33,046 bases of DNA from Bacillus sp. RO1 (GTDB taxonomy: Bacteria; Bacillota; Bacilli; Bacillales; Bacillaceae_I), in NCBI RefSeq assembly GCF_012524115.1, contig NZ_JAAZWB010000024.1, forward strand, positions 1-33,046, written 5' to 3'. Each line of letters opens with the position of its first letter. The first letter of the stretch is position 1. Shown piece by piece: positions 26,805 to 33,046 of this stretch. Below the pieces are notes generated by a model. The model had not been told where the DNA came from. It worked only from the letters and a program-made list of their open reading frames with translations, and did no database searches. The translations under genes and the position numbers were made by a program.

Positions 26805-26913
26805 TTATTGTCTACTTTTTCGATATATTGTCCACCTTTAAATTTTATTGTCCAATTTCTCATTATATTGTCCATTTGTCTCAATATAAAGGCCATTCGA
26901 CACCAACCGACAC
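26805..26913. repeat. phased motif array D (exact 20-bp period), twin of array C
   Basis: ATTGTC(C/T)A motifs start their TC at 26811, 26831, 26851, 26871 and the corresponding GGCCA at 26891, exactly 20 bp apart. The end block CAATATAAAGGCCATTCGAC followed by ACCRACCGACAC is almost identical to that of array C, in the same orientation. It lies in the gap between convergent small membrane gene and glnS. The stretch 26914-27010 is C-rich and shows nothing else. Confidence 0.8.
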
Positions 26914-27015
26914 ATCTCACGCCGACTTCCTAGCAACCTACTAGCCCCAATTCCCCGCCGTCGCCCCCTCAAGTCAACCCAGGCTCCTCGCCCCAGCCAA
27001 CAATCCTCCCCACAC

Positions 27016-27045
27016 AAAAAACCCCCGTTCAACCACAACGGGGGT
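27016..27045 (-). terminator. terminator of glnS
   Basis: ACCCCCGTT and AACGGGGGT pair around CAACCAC; on the minus strand the stem is followed by TTTTTTG. It lies 19 nt beyond the glnS stop. Confidence 0.85.
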
Positions 27046-27063
27046 CATTCCATCTCAAACCAT

Positions 27064-28776
27064 TTATAACTTAAACGAACTCTTCAATGACACAATCTCA
27101 TTAAACACAAGATTCTCTGGAGTCGTATGCTTTGGATCGACATTGAAGTAACCGTGGCGGAAAAATTGGAATTTCTCCTGCGGCGCCACACCCTTCATGT
27201 TCTCTTCCACAAATCCATTTAACACTTTCATGGAATTCGGATTCACATGGTCAAGGAAGGATTTTTCGACAACTTCCACCGATTCCTCTTCCGTCCCAGC
27301 AACATTTGCCACCTCAGTCTCGACTTCCTCTTCAGGTTCCTCGTCCAATAACAACGGCTCAAACAAACGGAACTCAGCTGGAACCGCTCGCGTTGCTTCC
27401 ACCCAGTGCAAGGTACCTTTTACTTTACGGCCGGTGAAACCTGTACCACTCTTCGTTTCTGGATCATACGTACAGTGAATTTCCACTACATTGCCGTCTT
27501 CATCTTTCACAAAATCCTCACACTTAATGAAGTAAGCGTGCTTCAGTCGTACTTCATTACCAGGGAAGAGGCGGAAGTATTTTTTCGGTGGATCTTCCAT
27601 GAAATCCTCTTGCTCAATGTAAATCTCGCGGGAGAAGGGGATCTGTCTTGTTCCCATTTCCGGATTTTCTGGGTTGATTTCCGCATCCAGCATTTCCACT
27701 TGTCCTTCAGGATAGTTAGTGATGACCACTTTCAATGGACGAACAACACCCATCGTACGTGGGGACTTCAATTTCAAATCTTCACGTACAAAGTGATCCA
27801 GCATTTGAGAGTCAACATATCCGGATCCTTTGGAAACTCCTGTTTCACGAACGAATGCGCGGATTGCTTCCGGCGTGTACCCTTTTCGGCGAAGTCCTGA
27901 GATCGTCGGCATTCGAGGGTCATCCCAACCATCAACAATGCCTTCTTCCACAAGCTTGCGCAGCTTACGCTTACTCATCACTGCATTGGTGATGTTTAAA
28001 CGGCCAAACTCGATTTGCTGTGGCGTTCCAGCCATTTCTGTTTCTTCCACTACCCAGTTGTATAATGGACGTTGATCTTCAAACTCAATCGTACAAATAG
28101 AGTGCGTCACATCTTCGATTGCATCCTCGATTGGATGTGCAAAAGCATACATTGGGTAGATGCACCACTTGTCTCCTGTATTGTGGTGGGTTGCATGAGA
28201 AATACGATAAATAACCGGGTCGCGCAGGTTGATGTTCGGAGACTTCATATCGATTTTTGCACGAAGCACTTTTTCCCCGTTGCCGAATTCGCCCTTGCGC
28301 ATGCGTTCGAATAGGTCAAGGTTCTCTTCTACAGAGCGTTCGCGATATGGGCTGTCTTTTCCTGGCTCTTTCAACGTGCCACGGTGAGCGCGGATCTCAT
28401 CAGCAGAAAGGTCGTCCACATATGCCTTGCCTTTCTTGATTAAAAGAACTGCGCGATTGTACATCTCTTCAAAATAATCAGATGCAAAGAAAAGTCCGTC
28501 CCAATCATAGCCAAGCCATTTTACGTCCTCTTTAATGGAGTTCACATATTCAACGTCTTCCTTCAGAGGATTAGTGTCGTCAAAACGCAGATTCGTTTTT
28601 CCGTTGAACTCGTCTGCAAGGTCAAAGTTGATGACGATGGACTTTGCATGTCCGATATGTAGGTAACCGTTCGGCTCTGGAGGGAAGCGGGTGATGACAT
28701 GGTTACGCTTGCCGGATTCCAGGTCCTCTTTTATGATATTTCGAATAAAATTCGAGTTTGATGGGTTATGTTCCAA
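27064..28776 (-). CDS. glnS: glutaminyl-tRNA synthetase
   Basis: Charges tRNA-Gln with glutamine directly. The class I signatures are present: [17 protein letters not shown] (HIGH motif, about residue 40) and VMSKRKL (KMSKS type), with [24 protein letters not shown] typical of GlnRS rather than GluRS. The C-terminal beta-barrel anticodon domains follow, interrupted by an acidic insert ([15 protein letters not shown] and [11 protein letters not shown]) not found in E. coli GlnRS as I recall it. TTG 28776 (570 aa) is preferred because GGAAGG then has 9-nt spacing; TTG 28785 directly abuts that site. Most Bacillus use GluRS plus GatCAB instead, so this gene suggests transfer or a dual system. 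Confidence 0.93.
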   Translation of the reverse strand: MEHNPSNSNFIRNIIKEDLESGKRNHVITRFPPEPNGYLHIGHAKSIVINFDLADEFNGKTNLRFDDTNPLKEDVEYVNSIKEDVKWLGYDWDGLFFASDYFEEMYNRAVLLIKKGKAYVDDLSADEIRAHRGTLKEPGKDSPYRERSVEENLDLFERMRKGEFGNGEKVLRAKIDMKSPNINLRDPVIYRISHATHHNTGDKWCIYPMYAFAHPIEDAIEDVTHSICTIEFEDQRPLYNWVVEETEMAGTPQQIEFGRLNITNAVMSKRKLRKLVEEGIVDGWDDPRMPTISGLRRKGYTPEAIRAFVRETGVSKGSGYVDSQMLDHFVREDLKLKSPRTMGVVRPLKVVITNYPEGQVEMLDAEINPENPEMGTRQIPFSREIYIEQEDFMEDPPKKYFRLFPGNEVRLKHAYFIKCEDFVKDEDGNVVEIHCTYDPETKSGTGFTGRKVKGTLHWVEATRAVPAEFRLFEPLLLDEEPEEEVETEVANVAGTEEESVEVVEKSFLDHVNPNSMKVLNGFVEENMKGVAPQEKFQFFRHGYFNVDPKHTTPENLVFNEIVSLKSSFKL

Positions 28777-28855
28777 GTTTTTCAACCTTCCTTATATAAG
28801 AATGCCGGGGGAGTGGGCTGTTAGAGCCTTTTTCCCCACATTTATGATAGTCAAT

Positions 28856-28883
28856 ATTGTAACACAAGAATTGACAAGCGCAA
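28856..28883 (-). promoter_or_regulatory. candidate SigA promoter of glnS
   Basis: On the minus strand TTGCGC (28883-28878), a 16-bp spacer and TACAAT (28861-28856). The leader of about 70 nt can form GGGG-GGCT/AGCC-CCCC (28805-28838). It is too short for a T-box and I see no T-box sequence. Confidence 0.5.
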
Positions 28884-28921
28884 AAGCTTATAAGAGGGGG
28901 GAGGGGACAAAAAGAAAGAGT

Positions 28922-29123
28922 ATGAAGACCTCGGTGGGAATGGATTCGTGCGAGAGAAGTTCTCATCACCCGGATGAAGACCTCAGTAGTGCTCGATTCG
29001 CGTGAGAGAAGTCTTCATAGCCCGGATGAAGACCTCGGTTGGAATGGATTCGTGCGAGAGAGGTCGTCATCACCCCAATAAAGACCTTAGTCCCAATCCA
29101 TCCCCGTCAGAAAGGTCCTCATT
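28922..29123. repeat. tandem array E, four 52-bp hairpin units
   Basis: Units start at 28922, 28974, 29026 and 29078 (ATGAAGACCTC, last one ATAAAGACCTT), exactly 52 bp apart. Each unit is an imperfect palindrome: ATGAAGACCTC at its left pairs with GAGAGGTCGTCAT-type text at its right (8-10 of 11 pairs) around a GGAATGGATTCGTGCGA-like loop. Units 1 and 3 are the most alike; unit 4 has diverged. It lies between the glnS promoter and the cbaA terminator; no gene is there. Confidence 0.85.
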
Positions 29124-29145
29124 AATATTGCAAACTTCCCCCAAT

Positions 29146-29177
29146 AAAAAAGCAGCGGGACCCCTTTATCCCACTGC
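29146..29177 (-). terminator. terminator of the ba3 oxidase operon
   Basis: On the minus strand GCAG-T-GGGA pairs with TCCC-G-CTGC, followed by TTTTTTATT. It lies 15 nt beyond the cbaA stop. Confidence 0.8.
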
Positions 29178-29192
29178 CCATTCAACCATCCA

Positions 29193-30851
29193 TCACCAAG
29201 GCCTGAACGGCGGTGACCCTGGTGGTGCATTTTGTATCATATCCATCAATGGAATCGTGTAAGTGAACAAGATCAATGCCACTGCAATTCCAATCCATAG
29301 TTTCCAGTTTTCTAAGATACGTGGTGTTTCCCCAGCATCTTCTGCCACCTCACCAATCGGAAATTCCGTATGGGCTTTTGGCGCGAAGAAGGCCAGGTTG
29401 ATGACGATGTAGATCATCAGCATGGATGCAACAAACAGGATGACGCCGCCGAGTGCCATTGTCACTTGGTTTGCGAAAATCCCATCAAACCAAGCAGCTG
29501 CTGTGGCATGATCCTGGTAGGTTGTGTAAGCTGTTCGTCGTGGTGCCCCCAGCAACCCAAGCAAGTGCATGGCACCAGACATGAAGAACATACCGATCGT
29601 CCAAAGAATCGTCTGTGTCATCGCAAGTTTGTTCATGCGTGCTGTGAAGGCCCTGCCACGCAAGACTGGAATCAGCCAGTACGCAATCCCGAAGAATGTC
29701 AGGATAACGGTGGATCCAACGGTTATGTGGAAATGCCCCACCACCCAAAGTGTGTTATGGACGACCGCATTCATCTGGTTACTGGCGTTGATGATTCCAC
29801 CGGTTCCAGCTGGGATGAAGAACAGCATCCCCATGAATGGAGCGAAAAAGCGTGCGTCCTTCCAAGGCAATTTTCGTACCCAGCCAAAGGCACCCCGAGC
29901 CCCTTTAGCACGGCCTGCCAATTCAAATGTGGCAAAAATAGAGAAGGCGGTCAGCAGCGAAGGGACGATTACCGCAAAAGTTAAAACAACCTGAAGGTAT
30001 TTCCAAAACTCAGAAATCCCAGCTTCCATCAGCTGATGGTGAAAACCTACTGGAATCGAGAACAACAAGAATAGCACGAAAGCCAAGCGAGCTAGTGAAT
30101 CACTGAAAAGCTTCCCGCCGATAATTTTTGGAATGCAGACATACCAAGCGATGTAAGCCGGCAGAAGCCAGAAGTACACAAGCGGATGCCCGAAGTACCA
30201 GAACAAGGTGCGGCTCAGTAGAATATTAATGTTATCAACAAGGCCCAGGGACCAAGGTAAGAATTGAAGCAACACTGTCGCAGCAACCCCGATGGAAGCG
30301 ACATACCATAAAAGGATGGTCCCGACTGTCATAAAACTGAACAGCGGTGTTATTTGACCACGGTTTTGTTTTTTCCAGCGGATGTAATGTGCTAACAAAC
30401 TTGCCCCGCCAATCCAAGTTCCGACCACAAACAGGGTCAGCCCTACATAATAGAGGGGAGAGGCTTGCAATGGCGCGTAAAAAGTATATAAGACCGATGC
30501 ATCATTCGTTAAAATCATTGCAAAGCTCAACAAAGTACCGATTGTGAGGACCCAAAATCCGATCCAACCTAATCTTCTTTCAAAAGGTGTCATCGTGCCG
30601 AGTGTCCTGCTCATCCCAGCATGCAAGAACCCATAAATGAAATAGGTCGTCAACACGAGGGCAAGCAACACGCCATGTGCTGTCAACAGCTGATAATAGC
30701 TGATGCTGTATGGAAGCTCAATCAGTCCCCCGCGGACAAGCCCTTGGACCACACCTGCCATCGTTCCCAAGAACAGCGCGGCAAAGGCTATATAGATATA
30801 GGCCATACTTAGTTTGGAATCGTGAATGTCTATTTCCGCTGCCTGTCTCAT
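29193..30851 (-). CDS. cbaA: ba3-type cytochrome c oxidase subunit I
   Basis: Heme-copper oxidase catalytic subunit (B family), reducing oxygen to water in the membrane. The 552-aa protein has about 13 membrane helices, the low-spin heme ligand H59 (LLTAHGVLLAL), the CuB/Tyr segment YFGHPLVYFWLLPAY, the CuB pair VGFHHQLM and the paired heme ligands in WVVGHFHITVG. These details, with the two-helix-lacking subunit II, indicate the ba3 type described from Thermus and Geobacillus. ATG 30851 overlaps the end of cbaB by 4 nt (ATGA). It is the last gene of a four-gene operon. Confidence 0.95.
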   Translation of the reverse strand: MRQAAEIDIHDSKLSMAYIYIAFAALFLGTMAGVVQGLVRGGLIELPYSISYYQLLTAHGVLLALVLTTYFIYGFLHAGMSRTLGTMTPFERRLGWIGFWVLTIGTLLSFAMILTNDASVLYTFYAPLQASPLYYVGLTLFVVGTWIGGASLLAHYIRWKKQNRGQITPLFSFMTVGTILLWYVASIGVAATVLLQFLPWSLGLVDNINILLSRTLFWYFGHPLVYFWLLPAYIAWYVCIPKIIGGKLFSDSLARLAFVLFLLFSIPVGFHHQLMEAGISEFWKYLQVVLTFAVIVPSLLTAFSIFATFELAGRAKGARGAFGWVRKLPWKDARFFAPFMGMLFFIPAGTGGIINASNQMNAVVHNTLWVVGHFHITVGSTVILTFFGIAYWLIPVLRGRAFTARMNKLAMTQTILWTIGMFFMSGAMHLLGLLGAPRRTAYTTYQDHATAAAWFDGIFANQVTMALGGVILFVASMLMIYIVINLAFFAPKAHTEFPIGEVAEDAGETPRILENWKLWIGIAVALILFTYTIPLMDMIQNAPPGSPPFRPW

Positions 30852-31321
30852 TCTTCTGTCACCTCAATTTCCATTTGCATATGCTGATGTCCGATGCCAC
30901 AATATTCATTGCAAAGGACAAGGTAAGAGCCAGCTTCTTTAAACGTATGTTCCGATTGGTTGATGTGTCCAGGTGTGATCATCATGTTGACGTTTGTCTT
31001 TGGGATGGTAAAGCTGTGGACGACATCTTGGCTTGTCAGCTGGAATTTGACAGTTGAGCCTTTTGGAACGGTAATTTTATTAGGTTCATAGCCAAATGTC
31101 ATGGCAATGATGGTAGCTTCATAGGTATTCTCATCAATTTTCTTCAATCCTGGTTCATCAAAAGGAGCGGATGCTCTCACATTTTTCGCATCGACGGTAG
31201 CCATATGGCTTGGAGGATGATGGCCGTGTGCGAAAGCGGTAAAGCCAATGACGGATAAAAAGACAACCAAGGTTCCTACTCCAAAAATCAACCAATATTT
31301 TTCATAACGGTGTAAATGCAT
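30848..31321 (-). CDS. cbaB: ba3-type cytochrome c oxidase subunit II (CuA)
   Basis: Takes electrons from cytochrome c through a binuclear CuA centre outside the membrane. The 157-aa protein has a single N-terminal membrane helix (about residues 9-31) and a cupredoxin domain with H in DVVHSF and the CuA loop C-NEY-C-GIG-H-QH-M. The short, one-helix form is typical of ba3 oxidases. It overlaps cbaA by 4 nt, indicating coupled translation. It lies 28 nt after the subunit 2A gene. Confidence 0.95.
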   Translation of the reverse strand: MHLHRYEKYWLIFGVGTLVVFLSVIGFTAFAHGHHPPSHMATVDAKNVRASAPFDEPGLKKIDENTYEATIIAMTFGYEPNKITVPKGSTVKFQLTSQDVVHSFTIPKTNVNMMITPGHINQSEHTFKEAGSYLVLCNEYCGIGHQHMQMEIEVTEE

Positions 31322-31349
31322 CTATTTGTACCCCCTTTTTCTGACGTGA

Positions 31350-31517
31350 CTAATTGCGTGAAATAAATAAGCTGAACACGCTGATCCACGAAATGACGAT
31401 AAAGGCTCCTATCATAAATACGGCAATCAATGTACCTTTTAATGAAGCTTCCTCTTCATTTAGAGGAAGCTTCTTGTCGGTAGTTTTCTCAGGACGTTCA
31501 TATTGTAAATTTGCCAT
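31350..31517 (-). CDS. cbaD: cytochrome c oxidase subunit 2A (CbaD-like), 55 aa
   Basis: A small single-helix subunit. The translation begins MANLQYERPEKTTDKKLPLN and contains one membrane helix (GTLIAVFMIGAFIVISWISV, about residues 28-47), ending FSLFISRN. It has the size, topology and GT-x-x-x-x-x-F/W helix pattern of the ba3 subunit 2A (CbaD in Thermus). AAGGGGTG lies 6 nt before the ATG. It sits 15 nt after the cupredoxin lipoprotein gene and 28 nt before cbaB, which supports the assignment. Confidence 0.85.
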   Translation of the reverse strand: MANLQYERPEKTTDKKLPLNEEEASLKGTLIAVFMIGAFIVISWISVFSLFISRN

Positions 31518-31532
31518 CCCTGACACCCCTTT

Positions 31533-31892
31533 CTATTCCACAACCAGTTTGGAAACCATCTCTGTGTGCCCTGTTCCGCACATGATGTCACATATAATCT
31601 CGTATTCCCCAGGCTTAAGGTTCGCAACGACACTGCCGTCTCCTTGAATCTTCACATCTGTTCCTTTAATGGTAATTCCGTGATGGCCTTCCATGTTTTC
31701 ATGGTGGAAAGCAACAGGTTTGCCAGCTGGTGCCGTATAAGTAGCTTGATCGAATTCCCAGTTTGAACTCTTAATTGTTACTTCTGCCTCTGCATCTTCT
31801 ACAGAAACCTTATCAGAACCACAACCAGTCATAACCCCTAAAAGTAAGACAAGTGCAAAGCAGCACACCAAAAATTTTTTAAGAGAAAACAT
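31533..31892 (-). CDS. cupredoxin lipoprotein with a CuA-type motif
   Basis: A 119-aa lipoprotein: lipobox VMTGC near residue 24, then a cupredoxin domain with a histidine in MEGHHGITI and the loop C-DIM-C-GTG-H-TE-M. That is the full CuA ligand spacing (C-x3-C-x3-H-x2-M) of oxidase subunit II. It could be an extra electron carrier or a copper-delivery protein for the oxidase; the sequence does not say which. ATG 31892 has AAGGAAGTG 6 nt upstream; a GTG at 31901 is in that site. First gene of the oxidase operon. Confidence 0.88.
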   Translation of the reverse strand: MFSLKKFLVCCFALVLLLGVMTGCGSDKVSVEDAEAEVTIKSSNWEFDQATYTAPAGKPVAFHHENMEGHHGITIKGTDVKIQGDGSVVANLKPGEYEIICDIMCGTGHTEMVSKLVVE

Positions 31893-31941
31893 ACTCGCCA
31901 CTTCCTTTTCTAATTTTTATATAAATAATCTTTATACCCTC

Positions 31942-31985
31942 ATTGTAAAAGGTGGAAGGAATTAAAAGTGTGATAAAAGTCACAC
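31942..31985 (-). promoter_or_regulatory. Fnr-like palindrome and -10 of the oxidase operon
   Basis: GTGTGATAAAAGTCACAC (31968-31985) is an 18-bp palindrome matching TGTGA-N6-TCACA, the Fnr/Crp-family site. On the minus strand TACAAT (31947-31942) is a good -10. The start would be near 31935, putting the palindrome centre at about -41.5, the class II activator position used by B. subtilis Fnr. No clear -35 is present, as expected for an activated promoter. Confidence 0.65.
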
Positions 31986-32059
31986 ATCTGGAAGAAAAAG
32001 GTGAACATTTTGTTAACAAGTGAGCAAAGTGGAAAACACGGTTTGACCATTCACGTTTT

Positions 32060-32068
32060 TGTTATAAT
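32060..32068 (+). promoter_or_regulatory. extended -10 promoter of the YdeI-like gene
   Basis: TGTTATAAT is a TGnTATAAT element; TTGACC at 32043 is only 14 bp upstream, too near for a normal -35. The Fnr-like palindrome lies about 75 bp upstream and could also act here. Confidence 0.5.
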
Positions 32069-32111
32069 AGTAGGATAGAATTGTAATGAACAAGAGGGGG
32101 ATGTAATAGGG

Positions 32112-32786
32112 ATGAATGCAGAAAAAACCATTATTGATAAGCTGAATCTGCAAAAATATGAGAACCGTTTATTTTTACAATTGCCTGACGATGTAACGGC
32201 AGATTTTAAAGGTATTGAATTCGATACTGCGATTGAAAAGGACAAGTATGACCTGATATTCTTGTTTATGTTCTCCATGGATGACTTCAATAAATACGTT
32301 CAAACTGTAAATGAAAAGCAGCTACTTTCTGATAATGGCTACATGTATGTCGCCTATCCAAAAAAAGGGAACCCGGTTTATCCAGAATACATAGAGCGAG
32401 ACAGTTTTTATGCAGACCTAAATTTGGATGAGGAAAAGTACTTACCGAACAGTACTCTTAAATTTTCAAGAATGGTCAGTCTGAACGAGGTCTTTACGGT
32501 GGTAGGGCTTAAATCCACTCCTAAGAAGAAAAAGAAAACAAGCGCAAAGAGTCAATGTGTGGATGATTATATCGGCCACATTGAAGACATTAAGAGTTTC
32601 TTGAAAAATCATGAAGCGGTATTAGCGAAATATAACGATCTGACATATGGCTACCAAAAGGATTGGGCACGTTATGTCTATAGTGCCAAAAGGGTGGAAA
32701 CACAGGAAAAGAGATTGCACGAGATGGTAGCAATCATTGATGAAGGTCATAAATCGATGGATCTATACAGGAGAAGTAAGAAGTAA
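32112..32786 (+). CDS. YdeI/OmpD-associated-type protein with a DUF3052-like N-terminus
   Basis: A 224-aa soluble protein in two parts joined by a Lys-rich linker (TPKKKKKTSAKSQ, about residues 136-148). The N-terminal part (KLNLQKYENRLFLQLPDDV ... LLSDNGYMYVAYPKKG) resembles the small DUF3052-like domain. The C-terminal part ends in WARYVYSAKRVETQEKRLHEM, the SAKRxETRxxR signature of YdeI-like proteins. Function is unknown; E. coli YdeI is linked to stress survival. AAGAGGGGG precedes the ATG by about 11 nt, slightly long. Confidence 0.75.
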   Translation: MNAEKTIIDKLNLQKYENRLFLQLPDDVTADFKGIEFDTAIEKDKYDLIFLFMFSMDDFNKYVQTVNEKQLLSDNGYMYVAYPKKGNPVYPEYIERDSFYADLNLDEEKYLPNSTLKFSRMVSLNEVFTVVGLKSTPKKKKKTSAKSQCVDDYIGHIEDIKSFLKNHEAVLAKYNDLTYGYQKDWARYVYSAKRVETQEKRLHEMVAIIDEGHKSMDLYRRSKK

Positions 32787-32825
32787 TAGGAGGGAGGCTG
32801 GGACAAAAGTGTTTTAGTCTAAATG

Positions 32826-32870
32826 AGACCCGAACTAAGTTGAAATCTCAAATTAGTTCGGGTCTGTTTT
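32826..32870. terminator. terminator of the YdeI-like gene, inside the repeat
   Basis: AGACCCGAACTAA (32826-32838) pairs with TTAGTTCGGGTCT (32853-32865), followed by GTTTTCG. Copy 1's hairpin differs at paired positions but still pairs, so the stem seems to be conserved as a structure. Confidence 0.8.
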
Positions 32871-32905
32871 CGTTTAAAAGATACATTTAGCGTTTGGGTG
32901 CACCA

Positions 32906-33031
32906 GCTGTTGATTGGAGCAAAAGGCGAATACTCCTGAGGGAGATAGCGGGAGCTTGAGACCCCGCAGCGGAGCGAGGAGGCTCAAGCACCGCCCCTAG
33001 GAAAGCGAAGCCATTTGTGGAAATCAACAGC
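32906..33031. repeat. nested 126-bp palindromic element, copy 2
   Basis: Perfect 10-bp inverted ends GCTGTTGATT and AATCAACAGC. The interior is nearly the same as 10441-10565, including GCTTGAG...CTCAAGC. The left and right ends pair more exactly than in copy 1, so this may be the younger copy. Confidence 0.75.
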
Positions 33032-33046
33032 GGTATTTAGAGTCGA

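Larger units (their letters stand above)
32796..33046. repeat. composite interspersed repeat, copy 2 (cut by window end)
   Basis: It starts with GGCTGGGACAAAA (32796-32808), just as copy 1 at 10330 does, in the same orientation. It then follows copy 1 base for base through the terminator, the A/T spacer and the 126-bp palindromic element, with scattered changes (about 90% by eye). The right inverted end would lie about 75 bp past the window. Confidence 0.85.

Noticed and set aside
28805-28838. Leader hairpin of glnS considered as a T-box or tRNA-responsive element
   Set aside because: Too short, without the T-box sequence or a specifier loop.
29370-29984. Plus-strand frame of 204 codons inside cbaA, and a similar one at 27406-27900 inside glnS
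   Set aside because: Antisense shadows of well-supported genes, with composition following the opposite strand's codon pattern.

Overview
The window comes from a Bacillaceae chromosome (Bacillus or a close relative such as Sutcliffiella; the genus is a guess). The evidence is a 5S-tRNA cluster of Bacillus type, the syntenic block sigW-rsiW-cdaA-cdaR-glmM-glmS with a glmS ribozyme, a SigL/RocR arginine-catabolic regulon, a Spo0E-family phosphatase, and strong AGGAGG-type ribosome sites throughout. It reads as ordinary core chromosome; I see no prophage, insertion sequence with a transposase, or CRISPR array.

Layout. 1-1030: end of an rRNA operon (5S) plus eight tRNAs (Asn, Thr, Glu, Val, Tyr, Gln, Lys, Ala) and a terminator. 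1384-2504: arginase rocF converging on a small Spo0E-like phosphatase. 2637-3896: SigW with its autoregulatory promoter and anti-sigma RsiW. 4079-7656: cdaA-cdaR-glmM, which couples c-di-AMP synthesis to amino-sugar synthesis. 8161-10310: glmS behind a self-cleaving glmS ribozyme. 10711-18603: a RocR regulon in which rocR diverges from rocA-rocD-rocG plus a small lipoyl-like protein, converging on a YjiH-family membrane protein that has its own SigL promoter, RocR palindrome and CcpA cre site. 18966-21115: secreted alkaline phosphatase and a lipoprotein. 21410-24103: GNAT acetyltransferase and catalase-peroxidase KatG with a PerR-like box. 24371-26705: NERD-domain protein, a YwaF-like membrane protein and a small two-helix membrane protein. 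27064-28776: a glutaminyl-tRNA synthetase, unusual for a Bacillus-type organism. 29193-31892: a ba3-type cytochrome oxidase operon (CuA lipoprotein, subunit 2A, subunit II, subunit I) behind an Fnr-like palindrome. 32112-32786: a YdeI-like protein.

How they work together. Arginase (rocF), RocD, RocA and RocG form the complete route arginine -> ornithine -> glutamate semialdehyde -> glutamate -> 2-oxoglutarate. The YjiH-like protein carries the same regulatory signature as rocA, so it is probably the transporter of the pathway. GlmM is a known CdaA partner, and GlmS/GlmM feed UDP-GlcNAc synthesis.

Most unusual. The intergenic spaces carry several arrays of short degenerate motifs repeated at almost exactly two helical turns: 21 bp at 7771-7982, exactly 20 bp in twin arrays at 25449-25555 and 26805-26913, and about 20 bp at 1101-1210. 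There is also a 4 x 52-bp tandem array of hairpins at 28922-29123. A separate interspersed element of about 309 bp, with outer inverted repeats GGCTGGGACAAAA, a built-in terminator and a nested 125-bp palindromic element with GCTGTTGATT ends, occurs at 10330-10638 and again at 32796 to the window edge. A shrunken relic lies at 3907-3951. I know of no description of the phased arrays; that is a statement about my knowledge, not a search result.
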